This document shows, in pieces, positions 54,139-63,620 of a DNA stretch of 64,000 bases. A program made the position numbers and the translations under genes. This DNA is from Rhodospirillales bacterium (GTDB taxonomy: Bacteria > Pseudomonadota > Alphaproteobacteria > Rhodospirillales > UBA2165): contig JAJDXO010000041.1 in NCBI GenBank assembly GCA_022823235.1, positions 62,001 through 126,000 on the forward strand, in the 5' to 3' direction. The notes under the pieces were generated by a model. It saw only the letters and a program-made list of their open reading frames with translations. It was not told where the DNA came from and did no database searches. The stretch's first letter is position 1. Every line of letters starts with the position of its first letter.

Positions 54139-57100
54139 CTACGCCGCTTGATCCGTCGCCGGATCGAGGATCGCTTTGAGCCGCACCAAAATATCCTCGA
54201 AAGCTGCGAAGTTCTCGTGCGTGCGGCGTTCGGCCGATGTCACCCAGTCGGCGAACGCCACCTTGAACTCTGAATCGGGTGCCTGGAGGTAGAACAAGGC
54301 ATTATCTTCCGTGGTGAGGGCTGGCAGCGCCTGCAGCATCCGTTGCGCCACCTCCGGGTTATGGGTGAGGTCGGCATGGGCGCCGGGCGCGAGCCCAAAC
54401 GAACCCTCTTCCATTGCCCGGCGTCGCAATGCGGCCGAAAAGCAGGACTCGATTGTAAACGGCCAGCAGTTCCTGGGAACTTGATAATCCGCCATCGCAT
54501 CAAGGAACTCCTCGGTCGGTTTGAGCAGGCACCAATTGACCCCGTTGGTTTGCTGTTTCCAGACGGCGCCTTTGTGCAGATTTCCATCGTTCCAGAGGGC
54601 GCGGCCGTCAGCGTCGTTGTCTGCAAGGGCGCATACGACGCGATCGCCGATGAGTTCCAGAAGCGCCTTCCCGCGTGTCGCCAACCCGCCCATTTGCGTG
54701 GTGCCGCCGGCGGACTTGAACTCCAGGGGGAATTCCTCGTCGGGGTAAAACACCGACCACGCGGCGGAGAGAATTTTGATGTCGGTTTCGCCCTCGACGA
54801 AGAGCACCGGTTGCTTCGGTTGAGCCTGCTCGATCTGGACTGTAACGCTGTCGAAATCCGCGCCGCCGGACCGCCCGTCGGCGACGGCCTCGGCAATCGA
54901 TGCAATACTCTCCCGCGCCGCAAGTTCGTCCTTGTCGAAGGTGCCATCCTCGGCAAACCGGTCCCAAGCCTCCAGCACCAATCGCCGGGTAAGATATTCG
55001 CCGAATTCTCGCGTCTCCCTCTCTTTCAGCACGCGAAAGGTTTCAGTCGGATAATCAATTCCCAAGATACTTGCAGGGTCGAGAATAAATTCAAGCTCTT
55101 CACGTGTTAAGCCGTATAGATAGGCGATGTAAGCATCTAATTCTGCACGGACCTTCTGTCGCTTCCCGTAGTCCCACCTAGTAATTCGACTGTTGAATCC
55201 TGCGTCAGAAGCGAAACTCTTCAGACTCTCTGTCGTGCAGCTTAAGCCTACTACCCTGTCCGAGATAAACTGTATGTCGTGATCAGCAAATTCCTCGGGC
55301 GGCAACACCGCCAACTGCTTGACAACAAACTGCGACAGACTCGTGCCAGAGATTTTTTGCCTAGCCACATAGTCGACGACCAGGGAGTTAAGGCATCCCA
55401 ATAGGACTGAAACCTTTTGGGGCAACTCATCGGATAAGATGAGAATTATCTTGTGCCCTACAGCACTCTTGGGAATCGCTGAGGAAACAAAGGTACGCTC
55501 ATTGGTGGCGTTGGTAATTTCACGCCATCCCAATAGCCAATTTCTTGCCCAACCCCGAGGGTCGATGCGCTCTGATACAAATTTCTCTTCCACCCAATAA
55601 CGTGGAGAAGTATCGAATTGGATATCGCCTAGTTGTGCCTGAGTTGGATGAGGAATCTCTCGTGGATCGGCATCCGTTGTTAGATCCACGTCTGCAAAGT
55701 CACCATATCGATGGTCATACTGGTGTATCATCTTGGCTTCATAAAGCGGCAACCAAATCTGGTCTCCTAACTTGAAGCGGTTTCCACATTCATTGGCTTC
55801 GTCATCAACCAGATCTTCGCGACTAGCGAACTTGTCGCTGTCGTTCGCCATATGAAACATCGTAAAAAACTGAACACCCCAAGGGTTTATCGGTTCGTCT
55901 GCGGAATCTCGATAGAGGACTCCGGCCCCAGAGTATATTTTTTGGCACAACTCAGCGTCTGCCCTGCTTCGAAACAGAGGGCATGTTTCTGAATTAGGAT
56001 TAATTTCTTTGAAGTCTTGGGCCGAAAGTTTATACCTCCTTCGCTCGTCCTCGAGTTGGGCGGGTTGTGTAAGAAATGACGCTAGCTGCGCCTCTGAACA
56101 TTTTGGTCCGATAACAAGTAACGAGAATCGAACCCTGAAATAGACGTCCGAGAACAGCCTCTCTCTGTTCTCAAAGTCAAACAAACTTACTAGACGCTCG
56201 TTGGATACCAGAGAGGCGAAGTATTTGCTGGTTGTGATATCAGTGCCTATTCCAGTTGGAACAATTATCCCCGCCCTGCCCAAATCCTTTGCAAAGGACG
56301 AGAACGTCTCCGAAAAGATTGAGTAGGTGTTCAAATCGCCTATACCAGTAAGTGCAAATCGACCAGAGCTACGGCAAAATTCCGTCTGTGCTTCTGCCGA
56401 TCGTTTTGCGATCAGATATGAGGTTGCTAGATCACGTTTGTCAGCAGGGGCAGCTTCCTCGAACAAAGCTTTGATCAACCTTTTCCTTGCTGCGGCATTG
56501 GGAGCATTAGCAATCTCAGATTCCCGCGTTGAAAAAAACTCCTTCTCCTGGAGCTTTAATCTTTCCCAAGGCGGGTTTCCCAACATCACATCGAACCCAC
56601 CCGCGACAAATACTTCTGGGAACTCCAAAGGCCAGTGAAAAAAACCGCCGTCCAACGCCAAATCCACGGCATACGCAGCCATTCGGTTAGGGGGCGCGTG
56701 GCCCGCCCGCGCTTCACGAACAATTTCCGTCGTCGGCACGGTTTCTTGGCCCGAACCTGTAGTCGGCACTTTCTTGGCAAAGAAGGCTGCACACCACAGA
56801 TCACAGGAAAGCTTCAGTAGATGCCCGGCAGAGTCTTTTGCGTGAAGTCGTCGATAGCGTTCTTCCTTGGCATGCACGTCATCGGGCGAAGTCTCCGGGG
56901 CGCCCGCTAATGCGGCCTGCGCTATCGCCAAACCCTTTGTCACCTCAGTTGGATCAATCTCTACCAAACTGATTAGAGTTCTTTGACCATCACGCTCTTC
57001 CCTATTTCTACGCTTAAGATCATTAGCCGTATCTCGATCGTCGCCAGTGAGTGCCTTATAGGCCCCGTCGGGAATTCCCTGATCGAGCACCGCTAGATCC

Positions 57101-58866
57101 GCAACCCCTATAAGAGAGTTTCCGTGCTTGATCCGGTGATCGAGGAACGAGAGTGGCATGCCAACGGTATGGCCCTCGATCCAAAGAGCCACCTTACAAA
57201 GATCAACGGCAAGCGGGTTCATATCGACCGCGTAGATACAGTGCGCGATCACATCGCGAACCGCCTTCCGGTATTCACTCGGTGTCGGTTCTGCCTCTCC
57301 GGAGCGGACCCGCGCAAGCTCACGGCCGAGGCGGCGAGCGGCAGCCAGCAGGAAATGGCCCGAACCGCTGGCCGGGTCGCAAACGCTCATTCCCAGAACA
57401 GCCTGTTCTTTGGCGTCCTTGCCGTCGGCGGCCGCGAGCCGATCGGCGAGGACCGGCTCCAGCGCGCTCTTAATCAATTCGGCGACCAAGGCCGGCGGCG
57501 TATAATAGGACCCGGTGGATTTGCGTTCGCTGCCCTTAACCAGGTGGAACTTCCACGGATCCCGGACCACCTGCGGGTGATAATCCAGCAAACTCTCATA
57601 GACGGAGCCGAACTCCTCCACGTCGAGCGCGGAATAATTGACGCGGCGGCGAACACCGCGGCGCCGGCGTCCCTCCTGTTCCTCGAAGGTCGAGATCGCG
57701 TGGATGGCCCGAAGCAAATCAAGGTTTTGAATGCCGGCCAGCTCGAGTTCACGACATGCGTCCGTACCGAACAGCTCGCCATTCAGCGGTGTCAGGCCCA
57801 GCCGATCCGCATCTTCGGTTTTCCGGAACAACCGGAAGGTGACTTTAAGCGACTCCCAAAGATCCGGCTGCGCGTCGTCGATGACCCGTGCCTCGGCCCG
57901 ATCTCTCAGGCGGGAGACCGAATACCATCTCAGATAGGCATCGTGTTTGCTTTGATTGGCGTGGCCGGGAAGCAGAAGCAGTTTCCGTTCTTCCGCCACC
58001 ATCAAGAAGAGCAGCCGATAGATCAGGCGCAGCAGCTGCCTGTAAAATTGTAAGTCGGTTATCCGGCCGCTCTCGATGGCGTTCCGGAGGTCCCCGCTAC
58101 TCTCGTGCGCGAGGAAACCCGTTCCCAGAATTTCGAGCGCGAGTTCGACGCCGTCTCGCAGTTTGTCCCGGACACGGCCGCCCTCTTCGATTCCGAGTTG
58201 ATGATAGTGCTCCAGGTAACATTCGTGGTTGTCGTCAATACCTCTGGGCAACCTTGAACGGTGACAGAGCCGCCAAAGGACGGAGAAATCCGCATAGAGG
58301 TCCTGTTCGAAAATGGCTTCGAGGTCGAACTCAATGTATGTGGGTTTTGCTATCCGCTGGGTATTGCGCAGCAACCGAAGCAGCCGGCCGTTTGTGACGA
58401 CCCCCCACAAACAATCGGATCGGTTCAGGTACTCCTGGACCAATGCGTGGGGACTGCGGCGGCCGTTCCCCGTATCCAAATCATCGTCGAAGGCCACGAT
58501 GTGAACCGGCGGCGCATCCTCGTTGTCTTCGGGACGATGGGAGATGGTGAAATTTTCGCCGCCGACCACCGCGCCGGACTGCTGATACGCAAGATCGAAC
58601 GACAAGATGGAGAACAGCGGCACCATCCAAAGATTGCGGGTTGGTCCGGTCGTACCACCGTCCTCCCGCTCCCGACGGTGCGCAAAGGTTTTCCACTGGG
58701 CTCCGGAATCGGAGAATGCCGTTTGGATTTCATCCAGGACCCGGACGCCGTCGATCCCGAAGTCGACAGCGGTCTGACCCGGAATTTCATCCGGCTTCGC
58801 GCCAAGCCGGTCAAGAATATCGGCGGAGAGCAAGCCGCCCTCGACGGTGATCGCCGGGTACGCCAT
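54139..58866 (-). CDS. Eco57I/DrmMI-type adenine methyltransferase with C-terminal TOPRIM-like domain
   Basis: The 1575-residue protein has a long N-terminal helical region. An N6-adenine methyltransferase domain follows, with SAM motif VCDPASGSGHFLLAAARRLG near residue 492 and catalytic motif LGNPPWERLKL near residue 762. A target-recognition region comes next (about 800-1270). Residues about 1350-1430 read PVLFVEGETDIKILSAAW and VCALADNDADGRALW, the acidic Glu and D-x-D pattern of an OLD-type TOPRIM domain. In class 1 DISARM the methyltransferase DrmMI marks self DNA; the TOPRIM-like addition is not part of the usual description. The start at 58866 shares a base with the DrmD stop. The bases encoding the recognition region (about 55,050-57,050) are visibly AT-richer. 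Confidence 0.82.
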   Translation of the reverse strand: MAYPAITVEGGLLSADILDRLGAKPDEIPGQTAVDFGIDGVRVLDEIQTAFSDSGAQWKTFAHRREREDGGTTGPTRNLWMVPLFSILSFDLAYQQSGAVVGGENFTISHRPEDNEDAPPVHIVAFDDDLDTGNGRRSPHALVQEYLNRSDCLWGVVTNGRLLRLLRNTQRIAKPTYIEFDLEAIFEQDLYADFSVLWRLCHRSRLPRGIDDNHECYLEHYHQLGIEEGGRVRDKLRDGVELALEILGTGFLAHESSGDLRNAIESGRITDLQFYRQLLRLIYRLLFLMVAEERKLLLLPGHANQSKHDAYLRWYSVSRLRDRAEARVIDDAQPDLWESLKVTFRLFRKTEDADRLGLTPLNGELFGTDACRELELAGIQNLDLLRAIHAISTFEEQEGRRRRGVRRRVNYSALDVEEFGSVYESLLDYHPQVVRDPWKFHLVKGSERKSTGSYYTPPALVAELIKSALEPVLADRLAAADGKDAKEQAVLGMSVCDPASGSGHFLLAAARRLGRELARVRSGEAEPTPSEYRKAVRDVIAHCIYAVDMNPLAVDLCKVALWIEGHTVGMPLSFLDHRIKHGNSLIGVADLAVLDQGIPDGAYKALTGDDRDTANDLKRRNREERDGQRTLISLVEIDPTEVTKGLAIAQAALAGAPETSPDDVHAKEERYRRLHAKDSAGHLLKLSCDLWCAAFFAKKVPTTGSGQETVPTTEIVREARAGHAPPNRMAAYAVDLALDGGFFHWPLEFPEVFVAGGFDVMLGNPPWERLKLQEKEFFSTRESEIANAPNAAARKRLIKALFEEAAPADKRDLATSYLIAKRSAEAQTEFCRSSGRFALTGIGDLNTYSIFSETFSSFAKDLGRAGIIVPTGIGTDITTSKYFASLVSNERLVSLFDFENRERLFSDVYFRVRFSLLVIGPKCSEAQLASFLTQPAQLEDERRRYKLSAQDFKEINPNSETCPLFRSRADAELCQKIYSGAGVLYRDSADEPINPWGVQFFTMFHMANDSDKFASREDLVDDEANECGNRFKLGDQIWLPLYEAKMIHQYDHRYGDFADVDLTTDADPREIPHPTQAQLGDIQFDTSPRYWVEEKFVSERIDPRGWARNWLLGWREITNATNERTFVSSAIPKSAVGHKIILILSDELPQKVSVLLGCLNSLVVDYVARQKISGTSLSQFVVKQLAVLPPEEFADHDIQFISDRVVGLSCTTESLKSFASDAGFNSRITRWDYGKRQKVRAELDAYIAYLYGLTREELEFILDPASILGIDYPTETFRVLKERETREFGEYLTRRLVLEAWDRFAEDGTFDKDELAARESIASIAEAVADGRSGGADFDSVTVQIEQAQPKQPVLFVEGETDIKILSAAWSVFYPDEEFPLEFKSAGGTTQMGGLATRGKALLELIGDRVVCALADNDADGRALWNDGNLHKGAVWKQQTNGVNWCLLKPTEEFLDAMADYQVPRNCWPFTIESCFSAALRRRAMEEGSFGLAPGAHADLTHNPEVAQRMLQALPALTTEDNALFYLQAPDSEFKVAFADWVTSAERRTHENFAAFEDILVRLKAILDPATDQAA

Positions 58867-61739
58867 CAACTGCTCCCGCCCGGCAGAAGGACGAAACACC
58901 CGAGAATATCCGGCGGGACCTTGGGGTCGATGGCCAATGCGCCGGCACCGGACATGGCCCGCAAGCGTTCATGGGCCTGTTCCAGTTCCGATTGGCGCCA
59001 ATCAAGAATGGGCCGGAACCACTGCGGATCGGCGTCGAGCATAGACAGCGCCCAGGAGACCTCCGTGGCTCTCTCCGCATCCCACAGGTTTGCCACCGCC
59101 TCCGCCCTCTCGACCAGCGCCCGCGGTTCAGCGTCCAGAGGCTCAAGCCATTCGGGCTTGCCGTCCGCAGCGGTGAACGCGGCGAGCACCACCTCCTCGG
59201 CAAACTCCTGCCGTTGCTCCTCGGCGAAAAGGTAACGAAACCTGAGCAAAAGGATCGCGGTCCGGATGCCGACCGCCGAGGTGACCATCGCCCCCGCCCG
59301 GGCAAGTCCCGGGCGAGACTTGTTGGCAAACGCATCTCCAAGGACCGAATCGCAGACGCGTTCCACCAGAGGGTGGGTTCGTCCGATATAGAGAGAATTT
59401 TCATCCTTGAGACGATCAAACGTGATATCGACTCCATCGCCTTCCGCGAGGAACTCACCGAGCTTGCCCCTGAGTTCGCCCGTACTCAGCCGAAAAGTCG
59501 CAGCATCGCTCTCCCGCAGACTGCCGCCAAACCGCTGAACGGCGTCGCCAAGAAACCGCTGAACCGCCACCGAATCACCGAGCACATGATCCGTGGCCTT
59601 AATTTCTTTATCGACCTCGTTTGGTTGAACGCCCGACTGCGCGAAAAACCCGCGTTGCTCCTGCTCCCGGTTTGCGGCCTCGTCCCAGGATCCGTGGAGC
59701 AGCCCGACGTGTTCCTCGCCCAAACCCAGGTCCAATTGCTGCGGCCCGCCCGTACCTCGAAGCAATACCGTGTCGACGATGGTGGAGATCACTTCGTCGG
59801 AATTCAGCGGCGCCGGCACCGCAATACCCAATCGATCTCGGATTTCCCGGGCCTTTCTGACCAACACCTCGAGCACGACCTGATCTACATCGTTGTTGCG
59901 TCCCCAAATCAGGGTGGTGCGAACCTCGGGCTTGATTTGGCCGTACCGATCAACGCGGCCTTCACGCTGTTCCAGCCGATTGGGGTTCCAGGGCAGGTCG
60001 TAGTGCACAACCGCATCGAAATGCTCCTGCAGATTTATGCCTTCGCTCAGGCAATCGGTAGCAATAAGCACGCGACAGTCGTGCTCGACAAGCTCGTCAA
60101 TTCTTGCCCGCCGCTCCTCATCACCTATCTCCCCGGTGACCGTTTGGTATCGGATTCGTAACCCCCTGACCTTTACCAGCTCCGGTAGCTGTTTCGCGAG
60201 ATAGTGAGCGGTCGGGATAAAGCGGCAGAAAATGATTGGGCGAAATCCATCCCTTAGCAGCTGTTTCACTTTTTCGGCGAGCCCGACCAGCTTCGTATCC
60301 TTCTCGGGGCCCATCAGTGCCTCCGCCCGCCGGCGGAACTCCCTTAGGCGACGACGTTCCGAGGCCGACCAATTTGCATTTTCATCATCAAACGGCGCGG
60401 TGGGAGCGTAGTCGATGGAGCTGGCATCCCCCAGCGCGTCTAGCACTTGTGGGGACAGCTGTTCGTCTATCTCTTCGGCCGAAGGGTTTTGAGCCTCTTC
60501 ATCTGTTTGTTCCTCCAACCGTCGTTGACGGTTCTCGAGAACAGTCACCGCCGTTTGAGGGCTGGAGAGCAGGCACCTTAAGAGGGCAATCGCAGCCCAA
60601 TGCCTAACTCTTTGCTGGGGCTCTCTTATCGCTGCGTCGGTTTGGACTGCCTCGCGGCAATACTGAAGAACGTCGACGAACAACTGCCGATACTCTTCGT
60701 GGAGGTCATAGATGCCCTCGTCGTTTACTCTGTCCGGAAACGGCGTATCGGTGCCCAACCAATCTTCGACGTCGCTCCGCTTCCGTTGAACAAGATGCGG
60801 AACCAGTTTGTCCTGCTGAACTCCCCGGCGGCTCGCTCCCGTATCGAATTCGCCATTGAGCAGGCCGAGAAGCGACCGGAAGCTCTCGTCAACGCCGCTA
60901 TGTGGCGTCGCCGTTACCAGAATTATGTGGCGTTCAGGATCGGCGGCGAGTTCGCGTAGCAGCTCGTACCGCTGATGGACCACCGTCGTCTTGTCACCCG
61001 GTGGCCGCGCGGCCATATGCGCCTCATCGACGATGATGATGTCCGGGGCATCGGCGAGAAACAGGGGCTTGTGACGCTGAGACTTTACATAGTCGATACT
61101 GGCGACCAGGTGAGGGTAGTGGGCGTAAACGGACTGGTCGGACCTTGGCAGCGCCCGTTCCAAACGAAGAAAATTGGCCGGCTGGATCCGCGCCGTATCG
61201 ATAACGAATTTTTCCCTTAGCTCCCGCTCCCACTGGTCTGCGAGGTGCGCGGGACACAATACCCCGAGGCGTTTTCCAATACCGCGATCGAGGAGTTCGC
61301 GCGCAATCATCCCTGCTTCGATGGTCTTGCCCACCCCCACATCGTCAGCAATCAGGAGACGCACGGGGTCCAGCCGCAGCGCCATAATCAGAGGTACAAA
61401 TTGGTAGGGACGCGGGACGACGGAGATGCGGCCCAAAGACCGAAATGGGGCGGCGCCGGATCGGAGAGACAGGCGGGCGGCATCGAATAATGCCATGACG
61501 CCGGAGGCATCGCCGCAAGCGTTGGGGTTCGGCCAATCGAATTGTGCTGGTTTTACCTGGTTCCCTTCAAGGGGAAGAAACACGCCTTCTTCAGCTTCCT
61601 GGGCGCTGGTAAGCGGCCGGAGCCGGAGGACATCTTGGTCATCGTTGGGGAGGACAATCCAGTCCCTTCCCCGCACCGCAACGAGAGATCCTGGCGTGAA
61701 GTCCGTCACGAAAGTTTGCTTCTCTGATTTGCTGCCCAA
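58866..61739 (-). CDS. drmD: DISARM-type SNF2 helicase DrmD
   Basis: The 957-residue SNF2 translocase has the DrmD-type N-terminus FTPGSLVAVRGRDWIVLP, then RSLGRISVVPRPYQFVPLIMAL and motif I ADDVGVGKTIEAGMIARELL at residues 131-150. Motif II IIIVDEAHMAA lies near 234, motif III LVTATPHSGVDESF near 280, and motifs V-VI DCLSEGINLQEHFDAVVHYDLPWNPNRLEQREGRVDRYGQ near 565-605. DrmD defines class 1 DISARM together with the adenine methyltransferase that follows directly here. The open frame begins with TTG at 61739; a GTG at 61709 is a possible alternative. A promoter should lie in the 378 bp upstream. Confidence 0.85.
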   Translation of the reverse strand: MGSKSEKQTFVTDFTPGSLVAVRGRDWIVLPNDDQDVLRLRPLTSAQEAEEGVFLPLEGNQVKPAQFDWPNPNACGDASGVMALFDAARLSLRSGAAPFRSLGRISVVPRPYQFVPLIMALRLDPVRLLIADDVGVGKTIEAGMIARELLDRGIGKRLGVLCPAHLADQWERELREKFVIDTARIQPANFLRLERALPRSDQSVYAHYPHLVASIDYVKSQRHKPLFLADAPDIIIVDEAHMAARPPGDKTTVVHQRYELLRELAADPERHIILVTATPHSGVDESFRSLLGLLNGEFDTGASRRGVQQDKLVPHLVQRKRSDVEDWLGTDTPFPDRVNDEGIYDLHEEYRQLFVDVLQYCREAVQTDAAIREPQQRVRHWAAIALLRCLLSSPQTAVTVLENRQRRLEEQTDEEAQNPSAEEIDEQLSPQVLDALGDASSIDYAPTAPFDDENANWSASERRRLREFRRRAEALMGPEKDTKLVGLAEKVKQLLRDGFRPIIFCRFIPTAHYLAKQLPELVKVRGLRIRYQTVTGEIGDEERRARIDELVEHDCRVLIATDCLSEGINLQEHFDAVVHYDLPWNPNRLEQREGRVDRYGQIKPEVRTTLIWGRNNDVDQVVLEVLVRKAREIRDRLGIAVPAPLNSDEVISTIVDTVLLRGTGGPQQLDLGLGEEHVGLLHGSWDEAANREQEQRGFFAQSGVQPNEVDKEIKATDHVLGDSVAVQRFLGDAVQRFGGSLRESDAATFRLSTGELRGKLGEFLAEGDGVDITFDRLKDENSLYIGRTHPLVERVCDSVLGDAFANKSRPGLARAGAMVTSAVGIRTAILLLRFRYLFAEEQRQEFAEEVVLAAFTAADGKPEWLEPLDAEPRALVERAEAVANLWDAERATEVSWALSMLDADPQWFRPILDWRQSELEQAHERLRAMSGAGALAIDPKVPPDILGCFVLLPGGSS

Positions 61740-62117
61740 AAAGCGGCTGTCATTCCCTTCTCAACCAGCTCAACCTCACCACGATTGTCGGGGCCGGTGA
61801 TCCGACCGCCAAAACTCTTCCTATCCCGCAATAATCCGGACCAAATCTTGTGTTCTATCGGCAAGTTCTCTTCACCCCTTTTGCCGGTTGCTGGTACGAG
61901 AGTTTCATTCCTCCGAACCGCTGTCACGCGGCTTTTTCCGCCAGGATCTCCGTCAAAACGTAGTGCCTAAATCGCCCCATCATCGTACCGCCCTACACCG
62001 AATCATCGGAAAACGGAATCACGATCTCAATTCTCAAGCAACAGAGACTTTATTGACGGTATCGACCCATAGCAGCTGTTCGTAGGACAGCCACTCTTTG
62101 TTCGATGTCATGGTATG
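61740..62117. other. intergenic region between the pAgo and DrmD genes
   Basis: These 378 bp separate two minus-strand units and should hold the terminator of the Argonaute operon and the promoter of the DISARM-like operon. A 25-codon frame (62111 to 62034, minus) and a 73-codon frame (61927 to 61706) are present, but neither has a good ribosome site or a motif, so I do not call genes. Confidence 0.4.
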
Positions 62118-63620
62118 CTAGGTATGAAACCTGAATGACGGGTTGGGTCTGACGTTGTCAGACATTTCAGTCATCAGTTCACCAACCCTCTTTGCAAATA
62201 ACAGTGTTACGGGCAATTTAGTAACCCCATCACTGGAATTCCAGTTCATCTTAGAGAGTGCCAATATTTCACTTGCACGGGCTTCTATGTTGGTCGGCCC
62301 CGAGCTACCAATTTGTAGCGGAGCAGGGATGTGTGCGCCGGGAAATTCATCCCACCAAGGCACATACCCGCTAGTGAAAAGGTAGTGATCATCTCCCGAC
62401 CGAAACAACGTTCCTCGCCAGGGCTCCTCCGTACCCTTCCTGACCATTCGGAAGGAAGTATTCCTTAACCAGACCAAGTCGCACTGCGGCACTACACCCT
62501 CTGCCGCGGCCCGAAAGCCGGTCTCTTCCTCGGACTGATAAAGAGAAGTTTTGTGAACGACCACTCTCTTGGGGTTAACGCCGGTGCGATGCTGGTACCC
62601 GGCCAGCACTTCCTGCATTAACCCCTTGGCCTGTTTTTCATTTAAGTATGGCTGCCGATCAATTCGCTGGTCGTGGTCAATATGTGCTCCTTGAAGGCAA
62701 AACGGTTCATGGTCAGTTGAAAAAGCCTGCGCAACGCTCGCGTAGACCAAATGCCCACTTCGTTTTTTCAGATGATGGAATGAGATACCCACAAAGCAAA
62801 CGCCTTCTGGCAATCCTGCCGGACGCCACGGAAGGCCACCTGATTTGTAGTAAAGCGCAGTGCAGAAGTTCCATGATCTCGTCGCAAAACTGTGTCCGAT
62901 GCCGTCATCCCGTTCGATTGTCCCCCTTCTTAGCACCTGAATCGGCACGGGATTGTCGTGGGAGTGTATTCTGGCCTTGAGAGCACGATAAAAGGTTCGA
63001 AACAGCAAATCTTCCGCAGCTGTCCTCAAAGCCTCGGCTTGCACAATTTCCTCTTCGGTCGGCTCAAACAATCCCAGTTGGTCGCTCTCTTCCTCACGCT
63101 TCAAAGTCTCCAAAGCGTTGCGTTCTTCATGGGACAGTCCGGGATTCTCAACGCGTAGATCGCCGAGTTCATCTGGTATGCATACGACAACACAATCAGG
63201 TCTTACATCACCAAATAGGCTCGTGATGGGACCGTCATAGATGTCGACAAGTTCCTCAAATTCACGGTTCGAAATCCGTGGCCGATGGAGATGCTCAAAA
63301 CGCGCTCTATCCACGTTGCGGATAAATCTGTCTTCTATGCAAAGCTCAATCCCAAAGGCTTGCGCAATACCCGGCCAATCTCGAAAGCGACGAGCATTCT
63401 TTTCTTTCGCTGGCTTGAACGCTGATAGTCCCTGGATCCAGTCGATCGCAGCGCGAATGTCATCGGCAAGTCCCACTATAGCAACTTGAACCGGACGAAC
63501 TCCGCGATTGTCTACGGGACCCGCCGTTGCCAGAGCACGGCGAGGGTCTACATCCTGCATTCGATTCCCGAAGAGGAGATTCGGTTCAGGCAGACATCTT
63601 ATTTGAATCGGAATCGTCAT
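62118..63620 (-). CDS. short prokaryotic Argonaute (MID-PIWI, degenerate catalytic site)
   Basis: The 500-residue protein has the size and order of short pAgos, with only MID and PIWI domains. The MID side shows LLFGNRMQDVDPRRALATAGP at residues 15-35 and PDCVVVCIPDEL near 141. PIWI shows CTALYYKSGGLPWRP near 253, VCFVGISFHHLK at 274-285 and RVVVHKTSLYQSEEETGF at 352-369. The catalytic aspartates expected in the VGID and HRD-type positions are Ser280 and the HKTS block, so slicing should be absent. This is the hallmark of short pAgos, which use guide-target recognition to switch on a partner effector. The ATG at 63620 overlaps the end of the APAZ gene by 35 bp, giving one operon. Confidence 0.85.
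   Translation of the reverse strand: MTIPIQIRCLPEPNLLFGNRMQDVDPRRALATAGPVDNRGVRPVQVAIVGLADDIRAAIDWIQGLSAFKPAKEKNARRFRDWPGIAQAFGIELCIEDRFIRNVDRARFEHLHRPRISNREFEELVDIYDGPITSLFGDVRPDCVVVCIPDELGDLRVENPGLSHEERNALETLKREEESDQLGLFEPTEEEIVQAEALRTAAEDLLFRTFYRALKARIHSHDNPVPIQVLRRGTIERDDGIGHSFATRSWNFCTALYYKSGGLPWRPAGLPEGVCFVGISFHHLKKRSGHLVYASVAQAFSTDHEPFCLQGAHIDHDQRIDRQPYLNEKQAKGLMQEVLAGYQHRTGVNPKRVVVHKTSLYQSEEETGFRAAAEGVVPQCDLVWLRNTSFRMVRKGTEEPWRGTLFRSGDDHYLFTSGYVPWWDEFPGAHIPAPLQIGSSGPTNIEARASEILALSKMNWNSSDGVTKLPVTLLFAKRVGELMTEMSDNVRPNPSFRFHT

Noticed and set aside
61706-61927. A 73-codon minus-strand frame just before the DrmD gene.
   Set aside because: It begins with GTG without a ribosome site, overlaps the DrmD start and shows no known motif.
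62034-62111. A 25-codon minus-strand frame downstream of the Argonaute gene.
   Set aside because: It is short, lacks a ribosome site and has no recognisable family; it may be a scrap of a lost gene but this cannot be shown.
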